Source: DSUN01 sp035527715
GTDB taxonomy: Bacteria; Planctomycetota; PUPC01; DSUN01
Reading direction: 5' to 3'
Length of the DNA stretch: 49,932 nucleotides
Assembly (NCBI GenBank): GCA_035527715.1
Contig: DATKZY010000219.1
Span: 1-49,932, forward strand
Each line of letters opens with the position of its first letter. The stretch's first letter is position 1. Positions 7,996 through 16,768 of this stretch are shown here, piece by piece. The translations under genes and the position numbers were made by a program. The notes under the pieces are model-generated. The model was not told the origin of the DNA. It saw only the letters and a program-made list of their open reading frames with translations, and ran no database searches.

Positions 7996-8052
7996 TCTTC
8001 GGCGGGCGCTCCCCCCTCCCTCACCCTCCACCATCCACGATGCAGAGGAGGG

Positions 8053-9771
8053 TTATCGGTGGACGTGCGGGCGCGGCTGAGGGGGCGGGGCGGTGAGGTC
8101 CTGGAAGAGGGTCATATCTACGGGAATGCCGCGGGCACGCAGGTCGTGGATGAACTTGGGGATGGCGCCCGTGGGCTTGAGGGCGCCCAACACCTTCGCC
8201 CCCTCGCCGAAGCCGCGCTGCTCGTACTGGTAGACGGGCTGCATCGTGATGATGTCGCCCTCCATCCCCGTGACCTCGCTGAGGCCGATGAGCTTGCGGG
8301 TGCCGTCGGTCATGCGCGAGAGCTGGCCGATGAAGTCGATGGCGGAGGAGATCTGCTCGCGAATGGCGCGGCTCGGCAGGTCCATGCCGGCCATGAGCAC
8401 CATCGTCTCGACGCGGGAGAGGGTGTCGCGCTCGGAGTTGGCGTGGATGGTGGTGAGCGAGCCGTCGTGGCCGGTGTTCATGGCCTGGAGCATGTCGAGG
8501 GCTTCGCCGCCGCGGCACTCGCCGACGATGATGCGGTCGGGGCGCATGCGCAGGCTGTTGCGCACGAGCTCGCGGATGGGGATGGCGCCCTTGCCCTCGA
8601 TGTTGGCCGGCTTCGCCTCGAGGCTGATGACGTGGTCCTGGTGGAGCTTGAGCTCGGCGGCGTCCTCGATGGTGACGATTCGCTCGTCGCGCGGGATGAA
8701 GGACGAGACGACGTTCAGCAGCGTGGTCTTGCCCGAGCCGGTGCCGCCCGAGATGATGGTGTTGGCTCGGTACTGGACGATGAGCTTGAGGAACTCGACG
8801 ACCTGGGTGGTGAGGGTGCCGAAGCGCTCGACGAGGTCCTTCTCGGTGTAGGGGTCGGCAGCGAACTTGCGGATGGTGAGGGTGGGCCCCGTGAGGGCGA
8901 GGGGGGCGATGATGGCGTTGACGCGCGAGCCGTCCTTGAGGCGCGCGTCCACCATCGGGCTGCTCTCGTCTATGCGGCGGCCGAGCGGGGCGATGATGCG
9001 GCGGACGATGTGGATGACCTGCGCGTTGTCGGTGAAGCACTTGTCGGTGAGCTCGATCTTGCCTTTCCGCTCGACGTAGATGCGGTCCCAGTTGTTCACC
9101 ATGATCTCGTCAATGGTGGCGTCCGCCAGGAGGTCCTCGATGGGGCCAAGGCCAACGGCCTCGTCCACGACCTCCTTGACAAGCTGCTCGTGAGGGAGCC
9201 AGAGGGGGATGTCGGTGGCGAGGGTGGCGACGACGTTGCGGACGACGCCCTCGGTCTTCTTCCGCAGCTCCTCGTCGCTCTGCTGCGTGATGTCCACGTG
9301 GCGCAGGTCGAGGTCAATGAGCAGGCGCTCGTGGATTCTCTTCTTGAGGTCGGAGGGGACCAGGCGGCGGGTCTGGGCGCCGGGATCGCGGACGAGGGCG
9401 CCGGTGAGGGGCTGCGCGGCCGTTCCCCGATCCCCGTCGGCCGCGCCGGCGGCCGCCGGGGCGCCCTGGCCCTCGCCCGCGCAGAAGATGATCTGAACGG
9501 GGCCGAGGTCAATGCGGGTGCCGTCGGCGAGGGGGGTCGCGGCGTTGATGCGCCGGCCCTCGATGTAGGTGCCGTTGCGGCTGCCGAGGTCGCGGATGGC
9601 ATAGGTGCCGTTGGTGTTGACGATCTCGCAGTGCTGGCGCGAGATGGCCAACTTGTCCACCGTGAGGTCGTTCGCAGGCGACTTGCCGATGGTGAAGGTG
9701 GCCTTCGTGAGCGCAAGGCGCCGCTGGGTCGGAGGGGTGGCTTCGCGATCGGTGATCAGGAGGAAGGGCAT
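8053..9771 (-). CDS. tadA: FHA-domain Tad pilus assembly ATPase (TadA/CpaF)
   Basis: This is the cytoplasmic hexameric ATPase that powers Flp/Tad pilus assembly, with 572 residues. An N-terminal FHA domain (residues about 10-95, with G29, S44-R45, H47 and N66-G67) would bind phosphothreonine. A type II/IV secretion ATPase follows, with Walker A GGTGSGKTT near residue 342, Walker B RIIVGECRGGEA, and the his-box region TGHDGSLTTIHAN. The start at 9771 has GAGG eight bases upstream; the longer open frame reaching 9846 adds a non-conserved stretch. It is the last gene of the minus-strand Tad operon. The FHA fusion suggests control by Ser/Thr kinase phosphorylation, which is inference. Confidence 0.93.
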   Translation of the reverse strand: MPFLLITDREATPPTQRRLALTKATFTIGKSPANDLTVDKLAISRQHCEIVNTNGTYAIRDLGSRNGTYIEGRRINAATPLADGTRIDLGPVQIIFCAGEGQGAPAAAGAADGDRGTAAQPLTGALVRDPGAQTRRLVPSDLKKRIHERLLIDLDLRHVDITQQSDEELRKKTEGVVRNVVATLATDIPLWLPHEQLVKEVVDEAVGLGPIEDLLADATIDEIMVNNWDRIYVERKGKIELTDKCFTDNAQVIHIVRRIIAPLGRRIDESSPMVDARLKDGSRVNAIIAPLALTGPTLTIRKFAADPYTEKDLVERFGTLTTQVVEFLKLIVQYRANTIISGGTGSGKTTLLNVVSSFIPRDERIVTIEDAAELKLHQDHVISLEAKPANIEGKGAIPIRELVRNSLRMRPDRIIVGECRGGEALDMLQAMNTGHDGSLTTIHANSERDTLSRVETMVLMAGMDLPSRAIREQISSAIDFIGQLSRMTDGTRKLIGLSEVTGMEGDIITMQPVYQYEQRGFGEGAKVLGALKPTGAIPKFIHDLRARGIPVDMTLFQDLTAPPPQPRPHVHR

Positions 9772-9864
9772 CGTGGGGTCCTCAGCTAGGCCGCGCGGCA
9801 ACGCCAACGCGGGCGGGCCGGCGTGCCACCGGCGGCCCGTGCGCACTCGCGGGGGCGGTGCCCG

Positions 9865-10683
9865 TCACGGGGGCGTCGTGGCCTTGGACCGCTGCTGGGT
9901 GAGCATCTCGCGCTGGCGCGCGGCCGCGGCGATAATCTCGTTGAGCTGGGACTGCGTGACCTCGGGGGTGCTCTCCTTCACCTGCACGTCCTCGGTGCGG
10001 CGCAGGGCGCAACTGAGCTTGCCGGCTCCCTGGGCAAAGGTCAGCAGCACGGCCTCGAGGGTGGTGACGTGCAGGGTGATGGAGCTGTAGCCGCGGTCGG
10101 TCTGCAGCGTGCGGCCCGGCCCGCGGGCGGGGAGGCTGAGCGCCGTGCGATTGTCCACGGCGATGACCTCGACGTTGCGGGCCACGACCCGCGTGACCAC
10201 GCTGGCCGCCACGTTGGGCCCGCCCGCCTGCTCGCGGAAGGTGCCAAAGATGTCGACCCGGCTCTTCGGGGTGATGAGGCCGCCGACGCCGGAGATCTGG
10301 TCCACGCCGATGGTGATGGCGCGCCAGCCCGACTCGATGGCGCTTGCGGACGCCTCGCCGATGGGAGACTCGACGATGAAGTCGGTCTTCATCAGGGGCT
10401 CGCCTGCCTTCACCCGCCGGGCCAGCGGCGTGCCGATGTAGCCCTTGGCCTGGGTGTAGAGGATGTGCATGGCGCTGACCGCGATCTCCTCGACCTCGAC
10501 CGCCTTGAGCATGTGGTCGCGCAGGAGGCTGCCGCGCATGATGTCCTCGCGCGCGACGATGATGGCGACGCGCTGCGCCTTGCCCTTGATCTCGGATTCC
10601 TTCTGCTCGACGTAGTGTCGGACGCCGATGGCGGCAAGGAAGCCGAGGATGACGGCGGCCAACAGTGCCAGCTTCGTTCGCAT
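9865..10683 (-). CDS. cpaB: Flp pilus assembly protein CpaB (RcpC-like)
   Basis: CpaB is a periplasmic protein anchored by one N-terminal membrane segment (LALLAAVILGFLAAIGVRHYV, residues 4-24) and needed for Tad pilus biogenesis. It has 272 residues. A SAF domain (residues about 38-100: VAIIVAREDIMRGSLLRDHM, followed by GTPLARRVKAGEPL) is followed by the RcpC/CpaB domain, with SGVGGLITPKSRVDI and VVARNVEVIAV. The C-terminal 40 residues are Gln/Arg-rich. It sits between an unknown membrane protein and tadA, 93 nt before tadA. Confidence 0.9.
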   Translation of the reverse strand: MRTKLALLAAVILGFLAAIGVRHYVEQKESEIKGKAQRVAIIVAREDIMRGSLLRDHMLKAVEVEEIAVSAMHILYTQAKGYIGTPLARRVKAGEPLMKTDFIVESPIGEASASAIESGWRAITIGVDQISGVGGLITPKSRVDIFGTFREQAGGPNVAASVVTRVVARNVEVIAVDNRTALSLPARGPGRTLQTDRGYSSITLHVTTLEAVLLTFAQGAGKLSCALRRTEDVQVKESTPEVTQSQLNEIIAAAARQREMLTQQRSKATTPP

Positions 10684-10701
10684 TCACCTCTCCTGACAGG
10701 T

Positions 10702-10776
10702 TCGTAGTGCGGGCTTCAGCCCGTATCCTTCCAGGTCATCGCCGGTCGCAGATACGGCCTGAGGGCCGCACTACGA
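10702..10776. repeat. REPIN-like inverted repeat
   Basis: Two 26-bp arms face each other (10702-10727 and 10751-10776), each itself a small hairpin (GCGGGCTTCAGCCCG and GCGGCCCTCAGGCCG). The arms match imperfectly, and the differences are compensated within each hairpin. The element fills the gap between cpaB and the upstream gene, where it could trim or stabilise mRNA. Confidence 0.8.
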
Positions 10777-10777
10777 G

Positions 10778-11623
10778 CTACAGTCCGCGGTCGGGCGGCA
10801 GCCAGTCCTTCACGCTGTAGGCGACGGCGGTGCGCACCTTGCTCGTGCCCGGGTCGCGCTCGATGTAGACCATCGCGCGGCGGGTGCCCTGGAGGAACGA
10901 GAGGAACTTGCCCGGCAGTTGCGTCTGGACGACGTTCTCGGCGTCGCTGTTGCGGGTCCAGCCGGCCTTGGGCATCTCGTCGGCGAAGACCTGGGCAGCG
11001 TCGTCGAGCGAGCCGGCCCCCTCGTAGACGAGCAGCCGCGAGGGGATGCCGCCCAAGCCGTCCACGCAGAACACGCGGCGCGCCTGCGGCGGGCGCGGGA
11101 TGCCGGGCACTTCGTCGCCCGGCACGTCACCGTGCCGCCAGCCCTTGGGGTCGCCGGGCTTGCTGCGGCCGACGAAGTAGACCGAGCCGCCGGTCTTGGG
11201 GTCCTCGTAGGCCACGATGCCCACCGTGCAGCCCTCCGAGTCCACCGCGCCCGCGGCGGCGTAGGACCTGGCGGCGACGTGCATCATCGTGCCACGCGTG
11301 GGCGGGGCCTGATCGGTCGGCTTCCCGAAGCGCTCCTCGAACTGCTCGACCACGCTGCGGGCCGAGACGTTCGAGCGGAACTGGGCGAACGTGGCCTTCT
11401 CGCCGTTGAACACGCATTCGTGCGACCGCAGGAGCGTGGAGCCGGCCAGCGCCTCGAACGGGATGGCGGCCTGCACGCGCGCGGGGCCTGGGGACGGCAT
11501 GGCCCTGGGGCTGAGCCAGGCCCTGCCGTGGCGGTAGCCGAAGGCCAGGATGCCGACGGCCAGGGCCGCGATCAGCGCGGCCCGCCAGGCGTAGCGGACG
11601 AGGGTGGGGCGATCGAGCTTCAT
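10778..11623 (-). CDS. Unknown membrane-anchored protein of the Tad operon
   Basis: The product has 281 residues, with one N-terminal membrane segment (AALIAALAVGILAFGYRHG, about residues 14-32) and a periplasmic body. No family is recognised. The body is soluble, with about three cysteines. It mentions no pilin leader motif, so it is probably an anchored accessory factor and not a pseudopilin. It stands 19 nt after the TadE-like gene and before cpaB, so it is probably cotranscribed with the pilus genes. A REPIN-like element follows its stop codon. Function unknown. Confidence 0.75.
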   Translation of the reverse strand: MKLDRPTLVRYAWRAALIAALAVGILAFGYRHGRAWLSPRAMPSPGPARVQAAIPFEALAGSTLLRSHECVFNGEKATFAQFRSNVSARSVVEQFEERFGKPTDQAPPTRGTMMHVAARSYAAAGAVDSEGCTVGIVAYEDPKTGGSVYFVGRSKPGDPKGWRHGDVPGDEVPGIPRPPQARRVFCVDGLGGIPSRLLVYEGAGSLDDAAQVFADEMPKAGWTRNSDAENVVQTQLPGKFLSFLQGTRRAMVYIERDPGTSKVRTAVAYSVKDWLPPDRGL

Positions 11624-11642
11624 CGCGCGGCTCCGTCAAGGG

Positions 11643-12506
11643 TCAGGGCGGGTTGCCGCCCGGCGGGGGCTGGGGCGTCGTGTCCCAGCCCTCGCAGGGG
11701 TGCCAGAAATCGTAGTCGTTGGGCTCGACCAGCGGCGGGTCGTTGCCGCAGCCGACCCAGGAACGCTGCTGGGCGGCCGGGGGCGACTGGTCGCGGGCCT
11801 CGCGGGTCTTGTCCCAGCGAATGGCGGCCACGGGCGACCATTCGTCCTTCGTCACCTTGTCGTCGTTGGGGATCTGGAGGTTCCAGGCGGCCACGTCGCG
11901 GTCGCCAGCGACCACCTTGTCCTTGTCGTGGTACCACATGTGCGCGTAGTTCGTGTGGGCCTGGCGGCGGTGCATGTAGTCCACCAGCACCTCGGTGATC
12001 CGCTCGGGGATCTGGTCGTCGAGGAGGTCCCAGGCCTCGACGAGCTGGCCCTCGGGACGCATGCGGTAGCCCTCGCTCACGTGCACGCTCTCGCGGTAGA
12101 CGACCCGGCTGCCTTGGAGGGAGAAGCTGCCGTGGGCGGAGACGTTGCGGTAGTGGATGAGCTTGGTGAACTCCTCGAACAGGTCGCGGAGCTCGTTCGG
12201 CCCGGGCACGTCGGCGTCGGGGGGATCGGTCTCCTGCACGCGGACCTGGCCGGGAAACTCACGGAAGCCCACGCCGTGCACCTCGCCGACGGGGGGGAAC
12301 TCCTCGCTCTGGTCGCCTTCGGCCCAGATGCTGTAGTGGTTGCCCTCGTGGACGCGCTGGCGGGCCGTGGCGAGCCAGCCGACGTAGATGGCGCCGAAGA
12401 TGAGGGGGACGTAGACGAAGGCGGTGAGCACGGCAAGCTCGGCGGCCATCGCGCCCCGGCGCCTGACGCGTGACGCGTGACGCGTGACCAGAAGCGGCGT
12501 TCTCAT
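11643..12506 (-). CDS. TadE-like minor pseudopilin
   Basis: The product has 287 residues. The N terminus RRRGAMAAELAVLTAF has the class III prepilin pattern: cleavage after Gly18, Glu at +5, then a hydrophobic helix. The rest (residues 45-287) would be outside the membrane. TadE-type pseudopilins are processed by the CpaA/TadV peptidase and help assemble Flp pili. The leader before the cleavage site contains VTRHASRV, encoded by a TGACGCG heptamer array (12464-12488), so a repeat has become part of the leader. The start is uncertain; an internal ATG at 12449 would remove the Gly cleavage site and is less likely. Confidence 0.75.
   Translation of the reverse strand: MRTPLLVTRHASRVRRRGAMAAELAVLTAFVYVPLIFGAIYVGWLATARQRVHEGNHYSIWAEGDQSEEFPPVGEVHGVGFREFPGQVRVQETDPPDADVPGPNELRDLFEEFTKLIHYRNVSAHGSFSLQGSRVVYRESVHVSEGYRMRPEGQLVEAWDLLDDQIPERITEVLVDYMHRRQAHTNYAHMWYHDKDKVVAGDRDVAAWNLQIPNDDKVTKDEWSPVAAIRWDKTREARDQSPPAAQQRSWVGCGNDPPLVEPNDYDFWHPCEGWDTTPQPPPGGNPP
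12464..12488. repeat. Coding heptamer array (TGACGCG, 3.5 units)
   Basis: Three perfect TGACGCG units plus TGAC, at a 7-bp period, lie inside the leader of the TadE-like gene. In the gene's direction they read as TCACGCG units and encode VTRHASRV. The same heptamer in the same sense orientation occurs inside two other genes (30012-30039 and 40777-40804). Confidence 0.9.
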
Positions 12507-12536
12507 CGTGGGCTGCCTTTGCTGTTCTCAGTCGCA

Positions 12537-12561
12537 AATCGGCAATCGGAAATCGGCAATC
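12537..12561. repeat. Heptamer array (AATCGGM) between Tad genes
   Basis: AATCGGC, AATCGGA, AATCGGC and a partial AATCA follow at a 7-bp period in the gap between the TadG-like and TadE-like genes, reaching the TadG-like stop codon. Confidence 0.85.
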
Positions 12562-14968
12562 AGTGCTCGATCACCTCTCCGATGCGGGGGTCGTCGGTGT
12601 CGAGGCCCATCTGGCCGAGGGCGTGGTTGACGTCGGTGCGCAGGCGCGGCTCCTCGCCCATCTGGTCGGGCCGCCGCGGCTCGTACCAGTGGGTGTGCAT
12701 GAGGCCGTAGAGGAGATAGGAGAGGCCCGTCTGGTTGTCCACGTAGGCGTCGAGGTGCTCGCTCTTGATGGCGTCGGTGAGCGGCCACAGGTGAGCGGTC
12801 CAGACCGGCTCGTAGAGGTTCTCGTAGCCGGCGTTGACGAATGCCTCGACCTGGCTGGGCCACAGCCAGGTGAAGCGGTAGTGGGGGGTGGGCTCGGTGT
12901 CCTCGTCGTTGCGCAGCTCGAGGAAGCCGGCCCGGGCGCTGGCGATGCCGATGTAGCCCCAGCCGGGGTTGCGGAAGAGGGTGAGCGGGGTGCTCTCCTT
13001 GTCGAAGCGGCTCTTCCAGCAGCCGACGGTGAGGGCGTAGTAGAAGAAGTCCTCGCTCAGGCGCACGGGCGGCGCGTAGCGCATCGAGGCGTCGGCCACG
13101 TCGTGGAGCTGCCAGGGCTTGACCTGTTGGTAGAAGGGGTCGAAGTTCCGCGTGTCGTCGCGGTTGAGCGCCCCACGGTCCGAGGCATAGATGCGCACCG
13201 AGTCGTTCGTGCCGTCGCCGTCGTAGTCGTAGTTGGCGGGGGCGCCCCACTGGGGACGGGTCTGATAGTAGTCGCGGCCGCTGGGCGCGCCTTGGGCCGT
13301 GTCGTACCACTCGGTCCAGGGCGGGTAGGTGAAGTTGTTCGCGCGGGCGAAGGGGTCGCGGTCGCACAGGGCGTGGTGGGCGAAGCGGCGCAGGTCTTCC
13401 TTGATGAAGTAGGGCCTGCCGAGGCGGTACTGATAGGTCCACTGCGTCTCCTCGCTCTCGGGCGTGTCGCAGTGGCGCTCGAGGAGCTGGCAGTCGCGGC
13501 ACATGCGGTCGCGCTCGTTGCCGTCGGCGCTGGCGAACCACTTGCAGGTAGTGTTGCCGGGCACGCGGTAGTTGATGCCCATGAGGCCGTAGATGCTGAG
13601 GAACTCGGGGTCGTTCTCCTCGATGGTGAAGCGAAGGCGGCGGCTGCCGCCGCGCGTCCGGATGTCTATGAAGGCGTCAATGCGGCAGCTATCCTGGAGG
13701 ATGGTGACCCAGATGTTGGGCATCTGGAAGACGTTGGGGATGTGGTACGTCACGTCGCGCAGGTGCAGGGTGTTCGGGATGTTGAACCAGGTGTCGGGCG
13801 CGAGGTTGATGCGGGTGTCAATCTGGACGGGGATTTTCATGCCCCCGACGGTCACCGTGTCGTGCTGGCCGGGCACGTCGTTCCACTGCGAGCCGTCCCA
13901 CTGCTGGACGTGGCCGGTGTCGGGGTCGCGTCGGACGCCTGCGGAGCCGGAGCCGGCCTTGCCCGAGACGCTGATCCAGAAGCCGCCGGCCTGGTCCATG
14001 GGCTTGTAGGTGATCGAGTAGTCGTCGCTGCTCATGGCCACGGCCCAGCCGAGGCCGTCCAGGTACTGCGCGTCCACTCTCGTCGTCGTGGTGCCGCTCT
14101 TGTCCTGCTGGATGAGCGTGAGCTTGATGTGCTGGTCGCTGATGCGTTCGACCGTGATGTCCTGGTCGTCGGTCTTCACGCGGTACGTGGTGTCGCTGAT
14201 CCGCTCGATCTCGTAGGTCTTGCGGTCGGTGTTGGTGATGAGCCAGTGGAAGGGGCCGAGCTGGCGGGCCTCGACGTAGAAGGGCGGGTCGTCGGTCCAG
14301 ACCCGCCAGCCGACGTGTTGCCCGCCGTCCATCAGCTTGAGGATGTGGAGGTCGAACTGCAGGCCGTTGCCGGGGAAGAAATCCACGTCGGGGTAGATGG
14401 CGACGGCCTCGATGCCGTGCTTGAGGGCGGTGCGGTGGACCTCCATCTTGACCAGCTCGGCGCAGGCGAGCGACATGCCCCACTCCCAGCGGGCGAACAT
14501 GTTGAGGGTCTGCTCGACCTGGGGAATCCACTCCTGGGCCCGCGCGTAGGCGGCGTCGTAGGCGGCCACGGGGTCGCCGGAGAGGATGGGCGGGTCGCCG
14601 TCGCCAGTCACGGGGATCGCCCCGTCCTGCCACACCAGGTTGTCGGCGGGGAACGGCGGGCCCCGGCGCTTGAGGCCGGCGAGCACGCCCAGCATCGTGG
14701 TGTTCGACGCATAGCGCACGCCGTCATAGTAGAACCATGCCATGGCCTCGTTGAGGTAGGCGACGGAGCTGATGACGTTGGCCTCGTACAGGCTGCCGCC
14801 GTAGGCGCACTCGTCGGCGGCGTTCTGCACCTGGATGCGGGTGCTCGTGACCATGCCCGAGTCGGCGACGAAGATCACCGACGCGGCGAGCATGAACAGC
14901 GTGAGGGCGCCGAACACCAGCGCCTGCCCCCGCTCATCCGACGCCAGGCACTTCAGCTTGGAACCCAT
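12560..14968 (-). CDS. TadG-like Flp pilus assembly protein
   Basis: The product has 802 residues. The N terminus ERGQALVFGALTLFMLAASV is a TadG-type leader and membrane helix; the +5 residue after Gly is Phe instead of Glu, so cleavage by the prepilin peptidase is uncertain. The large exported part (residues 40-802) is unlike known enzymes and is rich in Trp, Tyr and Asp, with a Cys cluster near residue 490 (CRDCQLLERHC). Start 14968 gives the usual MGSKLKCLASDERGQ; the longer open frame to 15394 overlaps the upstream gene out of frame and is rejected. Role: structural or anchoring pseudopilin of the Tad system, by context and N terminus. Confidence 0.8.
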   Translation of the reverse strand: MGSKLKCLASDERGQALVFGALTLFMLAASVIFVADSGMVTSTRIQVQNAADECAYGGSLYEANVISSVAYLNEAMAWFYYDGVRYASNTTMLGVLAGLKRRGPPFPADNLVWQDGAIPVTGDGDPPILSGDPVAAYDAAYARAQEWIPQVEQTLNMFARWEWGMSLACAELVKMEVHRTALKHGIEAVAIYPDVDFFPGNGLQFDLHILKLMDGGQHVGWRVWTDDPPFYVEARQLGPFHWLITNTDRKTYEIERISDTTYRVKTDDQDITVERISDQHIKLTLIQQDKSGTTTTRVDAQYLDGLGWAVAMSSDDYSITYKPMDQAGGFWISVSGKAGSGSAGVRRDPDTGHVQQWDGSQWNDVPGQHDTVTVGGMKIPVQIDTRINLAPDTWFNIPNTLHLRDVTYHIPNVFQMPNIWVTILQDSCRIDAFIDIRTRGGSRRLRFTIEENDPEFLSIYGLMGINYRVPGNTTCKWFASADGNERDRMCRDCQLLERHCDTPESEETQWTYQYRLGRPYFIKEDLRRFAHHALCDRDPFARANNFTYPPWTEWYDTAQGAPSGRDYYQTRPQWGAPANYDYDGDGTNDSVRIYASDRGALNRDDTRNFDPFYQQVKPWQLHDVADASMRYAPPVRLSEDFFYYALTVGCWKSRFDKESTPLTLFRNPGWGYIGIASARAGFLELRNDEDTEPTPHYRFTWLWPSQVEAFVNAGYENLYEPVWTAHLWPLTDAIKSEHLDAYVDNQTGLSYLLYGLMHTHWYEPRRPDQMGEEPRLRTDVNHALGQMGLDTDDPRIGEVIEH

Positions 14969-14986
14969 TGTCGCCCTGCCTTCCAC

Positions 14987-15007
14987 GGAATCGGGATTCG
15001 GCAATCG
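14987..15007. repeat. Heptamer array (GGAATCG/GGATTCG/GCAATCG)
   Basis: Three related heptamers follow at an exact 7-bp period in the short gap between two Tad genes. They resemble, without matching, the AATCGGM units at 12537-12561. Confidence 0.7.
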
Positions 15008-15015
15008 AACATCCC

Positions 15016-15597
15016 TCACGGGGTCGGGTCCGACGTCACGTCCGGGATGACCTCGTGGCCGGTGACGCCATCGAGATCGCCATCCCAGGGCTGGGGAATG
15101 CTGACGGTCTGGGTGAGGACTTTGTGGACGACGCCGCGCGGGCCGAGCTTGACAATGCTCCCCCAGATGGGATGCCAGTCCCGGAACGGCGTGGCGTTGA
15201 CGAAGGGGAAGATCAGCTCGAACTCGTGGCTGACCTCGGCGACAACGGCCTTGTCGCCATCGTCGGGGCCGTTGAGCACGTCCACGGATGTCTTCGCCTG
15301 CGACTGCGGCGAGCGGTGGAGGTTGCCCCAGCCGGGGATGAAGATGGGGGCTCCCGGGTTGCCCGTGCAGTTGGAGCCGGCGATGGGGCTGCACACGATG
15401 GCGGCCGCGCGGTCGGGGTCCTCGCTCACCAGCACGGCCCGGGCGGCGGCGTGGGCCGCGTAGTTCACCACCTGCTTTGCCACGGCGATGAGGCAGAACT
15501 GCATGATGGCCAGGGTGATCAGCATCTGGATGGGGAATGCGATGGCCGTCTCGACCATCACCTGCCCCTGCTCGTCCCGCAGAATGCGCATAGCCAT
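15016..15597 (-). CDS. TadE-like pseudopilin
   Basis: The product has 193 residues. The N terminus RDEQGQVMVETAIAFPIQM fits a class III prepilin: Gly cleavage site, Glu at +5, then a hydrophobic helix to about residue 38. This is the TadE signature. The C-terminal part is exported. A second ATG two codons downstream could be the start. It lies between cpaA and the TadG-like gene in the operon, as in other Tad loci. Confidence 0.85.
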   Translation of the reverse strand: MAMRILRDEQGQVMVETAIAFPIQMLITLAIMQFCLIAVAKQVVNYAAHAAARAVLVSEDPDRAAAIVCSPIAGSNCTGNPGAPIFIPGWGNLHRSPQSQAKTSVDVLNGPDDGDKAVVAEVSHEFELIFPFVNATPFRDWHPIWGSIVKLGPRGVVHKVLTQTVSIPQPWDGDLDGVTGHEVIPDVTSDPTP

Positions 15598-15654
15598 TCG
15601 CGCCGGGCGGCGCGTTCCGCGCCGCTCAGGCGCCCCTCGGGTTTCCCGCCCCCC

Positions 15655-16257
15655 TCAGAACACCCCGGCCCGCGCCAGCCACACCCACAGGGTGCCCACG
15701 CTGATGGCGAAGCAATAGGGCACCGTCAACCGCGCGGGGCTCGCGCCTTCCCTGGCCTTGGCGGCCTTGCCTGGCCGCACGATGGCGACCAGCGAGTCGA
15801 GCAGCCCTCGGCGGAGTTGGCCCTTCCACACGAGCACGCCGAGTGCCAGCACTCCGCCCACGAGGGCCGAGGCCATGAGCGCCAGGAGGGCAAAGTACCA
15901 CCCCTTCAGCGCGCCGATGGCCACCGCCAGCTTCACGTCCGCGGCGCCAAACGCCCCATACAGAAAGAACAGCCCGAAGACCCCGCCCGCCAGAGCCACC
16001 CCCAGCAGGCTGTCCACCAGACAGAAGTCCTGCTTCACCCCTCCCACCGCGGGGCTCGCGGCGAGCGCCGACGCGCTCGGCAGGGTCTGCGACACGCCGC
16101 CTACCCCGCCGAGCACGTAGCCGAGCATCAGGCCGGCCACCGTCGCCGGCAGGGTTACCCAGTTATGGACCTTTCCCGAAGCGAGATCCGTGTACGCCGC
16201 CGCTACCAGCACCGCCAGCAGGATGATCTCACGCGCGGCGTCGAAGTAGATCAGCAC
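15655..16257 (-). CDS. cpaA: Prepilin peptidase CpaA/TadV (A24 family)
   Basis: This inner-membrane aspartic peptidase cuts the leaders of Flp prepilins and TadE/F pseudopilins. It has 200 residues. The two catalytic Asp regions are visible: YTDLASGKVHNW near residue 20 and GAADVKLAVAIGAL near residue 104. There are about six hydrophobic segments. There is no N-terminal methylase domain, as is usual for TadV. The chosen start is GTG at 16257 (GGAAG upstream), where homology begins; the open frame to 16425 adds a basic, non-conserved stretch. Confidence 0.88.
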   Translation of the reverse strand: MLIYFDAAREIILLAVLVAAAYTDLASGKVHNWVTLPATVAGLMLGYVLGGVGGVSQTLPSASALAASPAVGGVKQDFCLVDSLLGVALAGGVFGLFFLYGAFGAADVKLAVAIGALKGWYFALLALMASALVGGVLALGVLVWKGQLRRGLLDSLVAIVRPGKAAKAREGASPARLTVPYCFAISVGTLWVWLARAGVF

Positions 16258-16467
16258 GGGCTTCGCTTCCCTGGGCGCGGACCCTCGGTTCTGCCGCCTG
16301 CGGCCCCAACCCACAGGGGAGCGAGCGGACCTTGCAGGCGCATCAAGCCATCTGCCCGAAGCTCTGTCGGGGGCGATCCTCGGAAGGGTCGCCGGGGGCC
16401 AACACGCGCGACAGGCCTGAGGCAAGGCTGGAGCAACAGCGCCGGCGAGCCGCGCTCACCTGATCGT

Positions 16468-16491
16468 CGTAGCGGCAGCGCCGCTGCTACG
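16468..16491. repeat. GC-rich palindrome at the flp/cpaA junction
   Basis: A 24-bp imperfect palindrome (arms CGTAGCGGCAGC and GCCGCTGCTACG) overlaps the stop codon of the proximal flp gene. It is followed by about 210 nt without a gene before cpaA. No T-run is present. It could slow transcription or protect the 3' end of the pilin mRNA, making pilin more abundant than the assembly proteins. Confidence 0.55.
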
Positions 16492-16732
16492 GCCCACTGT
16501 CCTTGAGATCGGAGAGGCCGCGCCGGACGTTGCCCGCGGCGCTGTCGGTGATGCCCGAATCCAGCGTGGCATCGGTCTCACCGCCCAGACGCTCCGTGGA
16601 CACCCGGAACAGGTCGCGGATCTGGTTGCCGAAGACCGTGATGATCCCGATCGACAGCACCGCGACCAGCACCACGATCAGAATGTACTCTGTCGTGGAC
16701 TGGCCTCGCCTACGCCAACGTCCCAAGAACAT
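16487..16732 (-). CDS. flp: Flp-family type IVb pilin
   Basis: An 81-residue major-pilin-type protein. The leader MFLGRWRRRG is followed by QSTTEYILIVVLVAVLSIGI, the classic Flp motif (cleavage after Gly10, Glu-Tyr at +5/+6, then one hydrophobic helix). The C-terminal 45 residues are polar, longer than the smallest Flp pilins. It is the second gene of the minus-strand operon, with 36 nt between it and the other flp gene. Confidence 0.9.
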   Translation of the reverse strand: MFLGRWRRRGQSTTEYILIVVLVAVLSIGIITVFGNQIRDLFRVSTERLGGETDATLDSGITDSAAGNVRRGLSDLKDSGP

Positions 16733-16768
16733 ACTCCGTCTCCTTGAAAAGGGACTGGCCTTCCTCTG

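Larger units (their letters stand above)
7491..8052. other. Intergenic region between convergent trpS and tadA
   Basis: No convincing gene is seen in these 562 bases; the short open frames on both strands lack ribosome sites and recognisable sequence. The region holds a heptamer array (7494-7528), a strong hairpin (7732-7767), a GNRA-like mini-hairpin (CGAGC/GCTCG near 7790) and an inverted pair of 7-bp repeats (7943-7995). Nothing in it matched tRNA, tmRNA or RNase P signatures by eye. Confidence 0.6.

Noticed and set aside
12563..15463. 966-residue plus-strand frame opposite the TadG-like gene
   Set aside because: Antisense shadow; the minus strand has a clear Tad protein with operon context.
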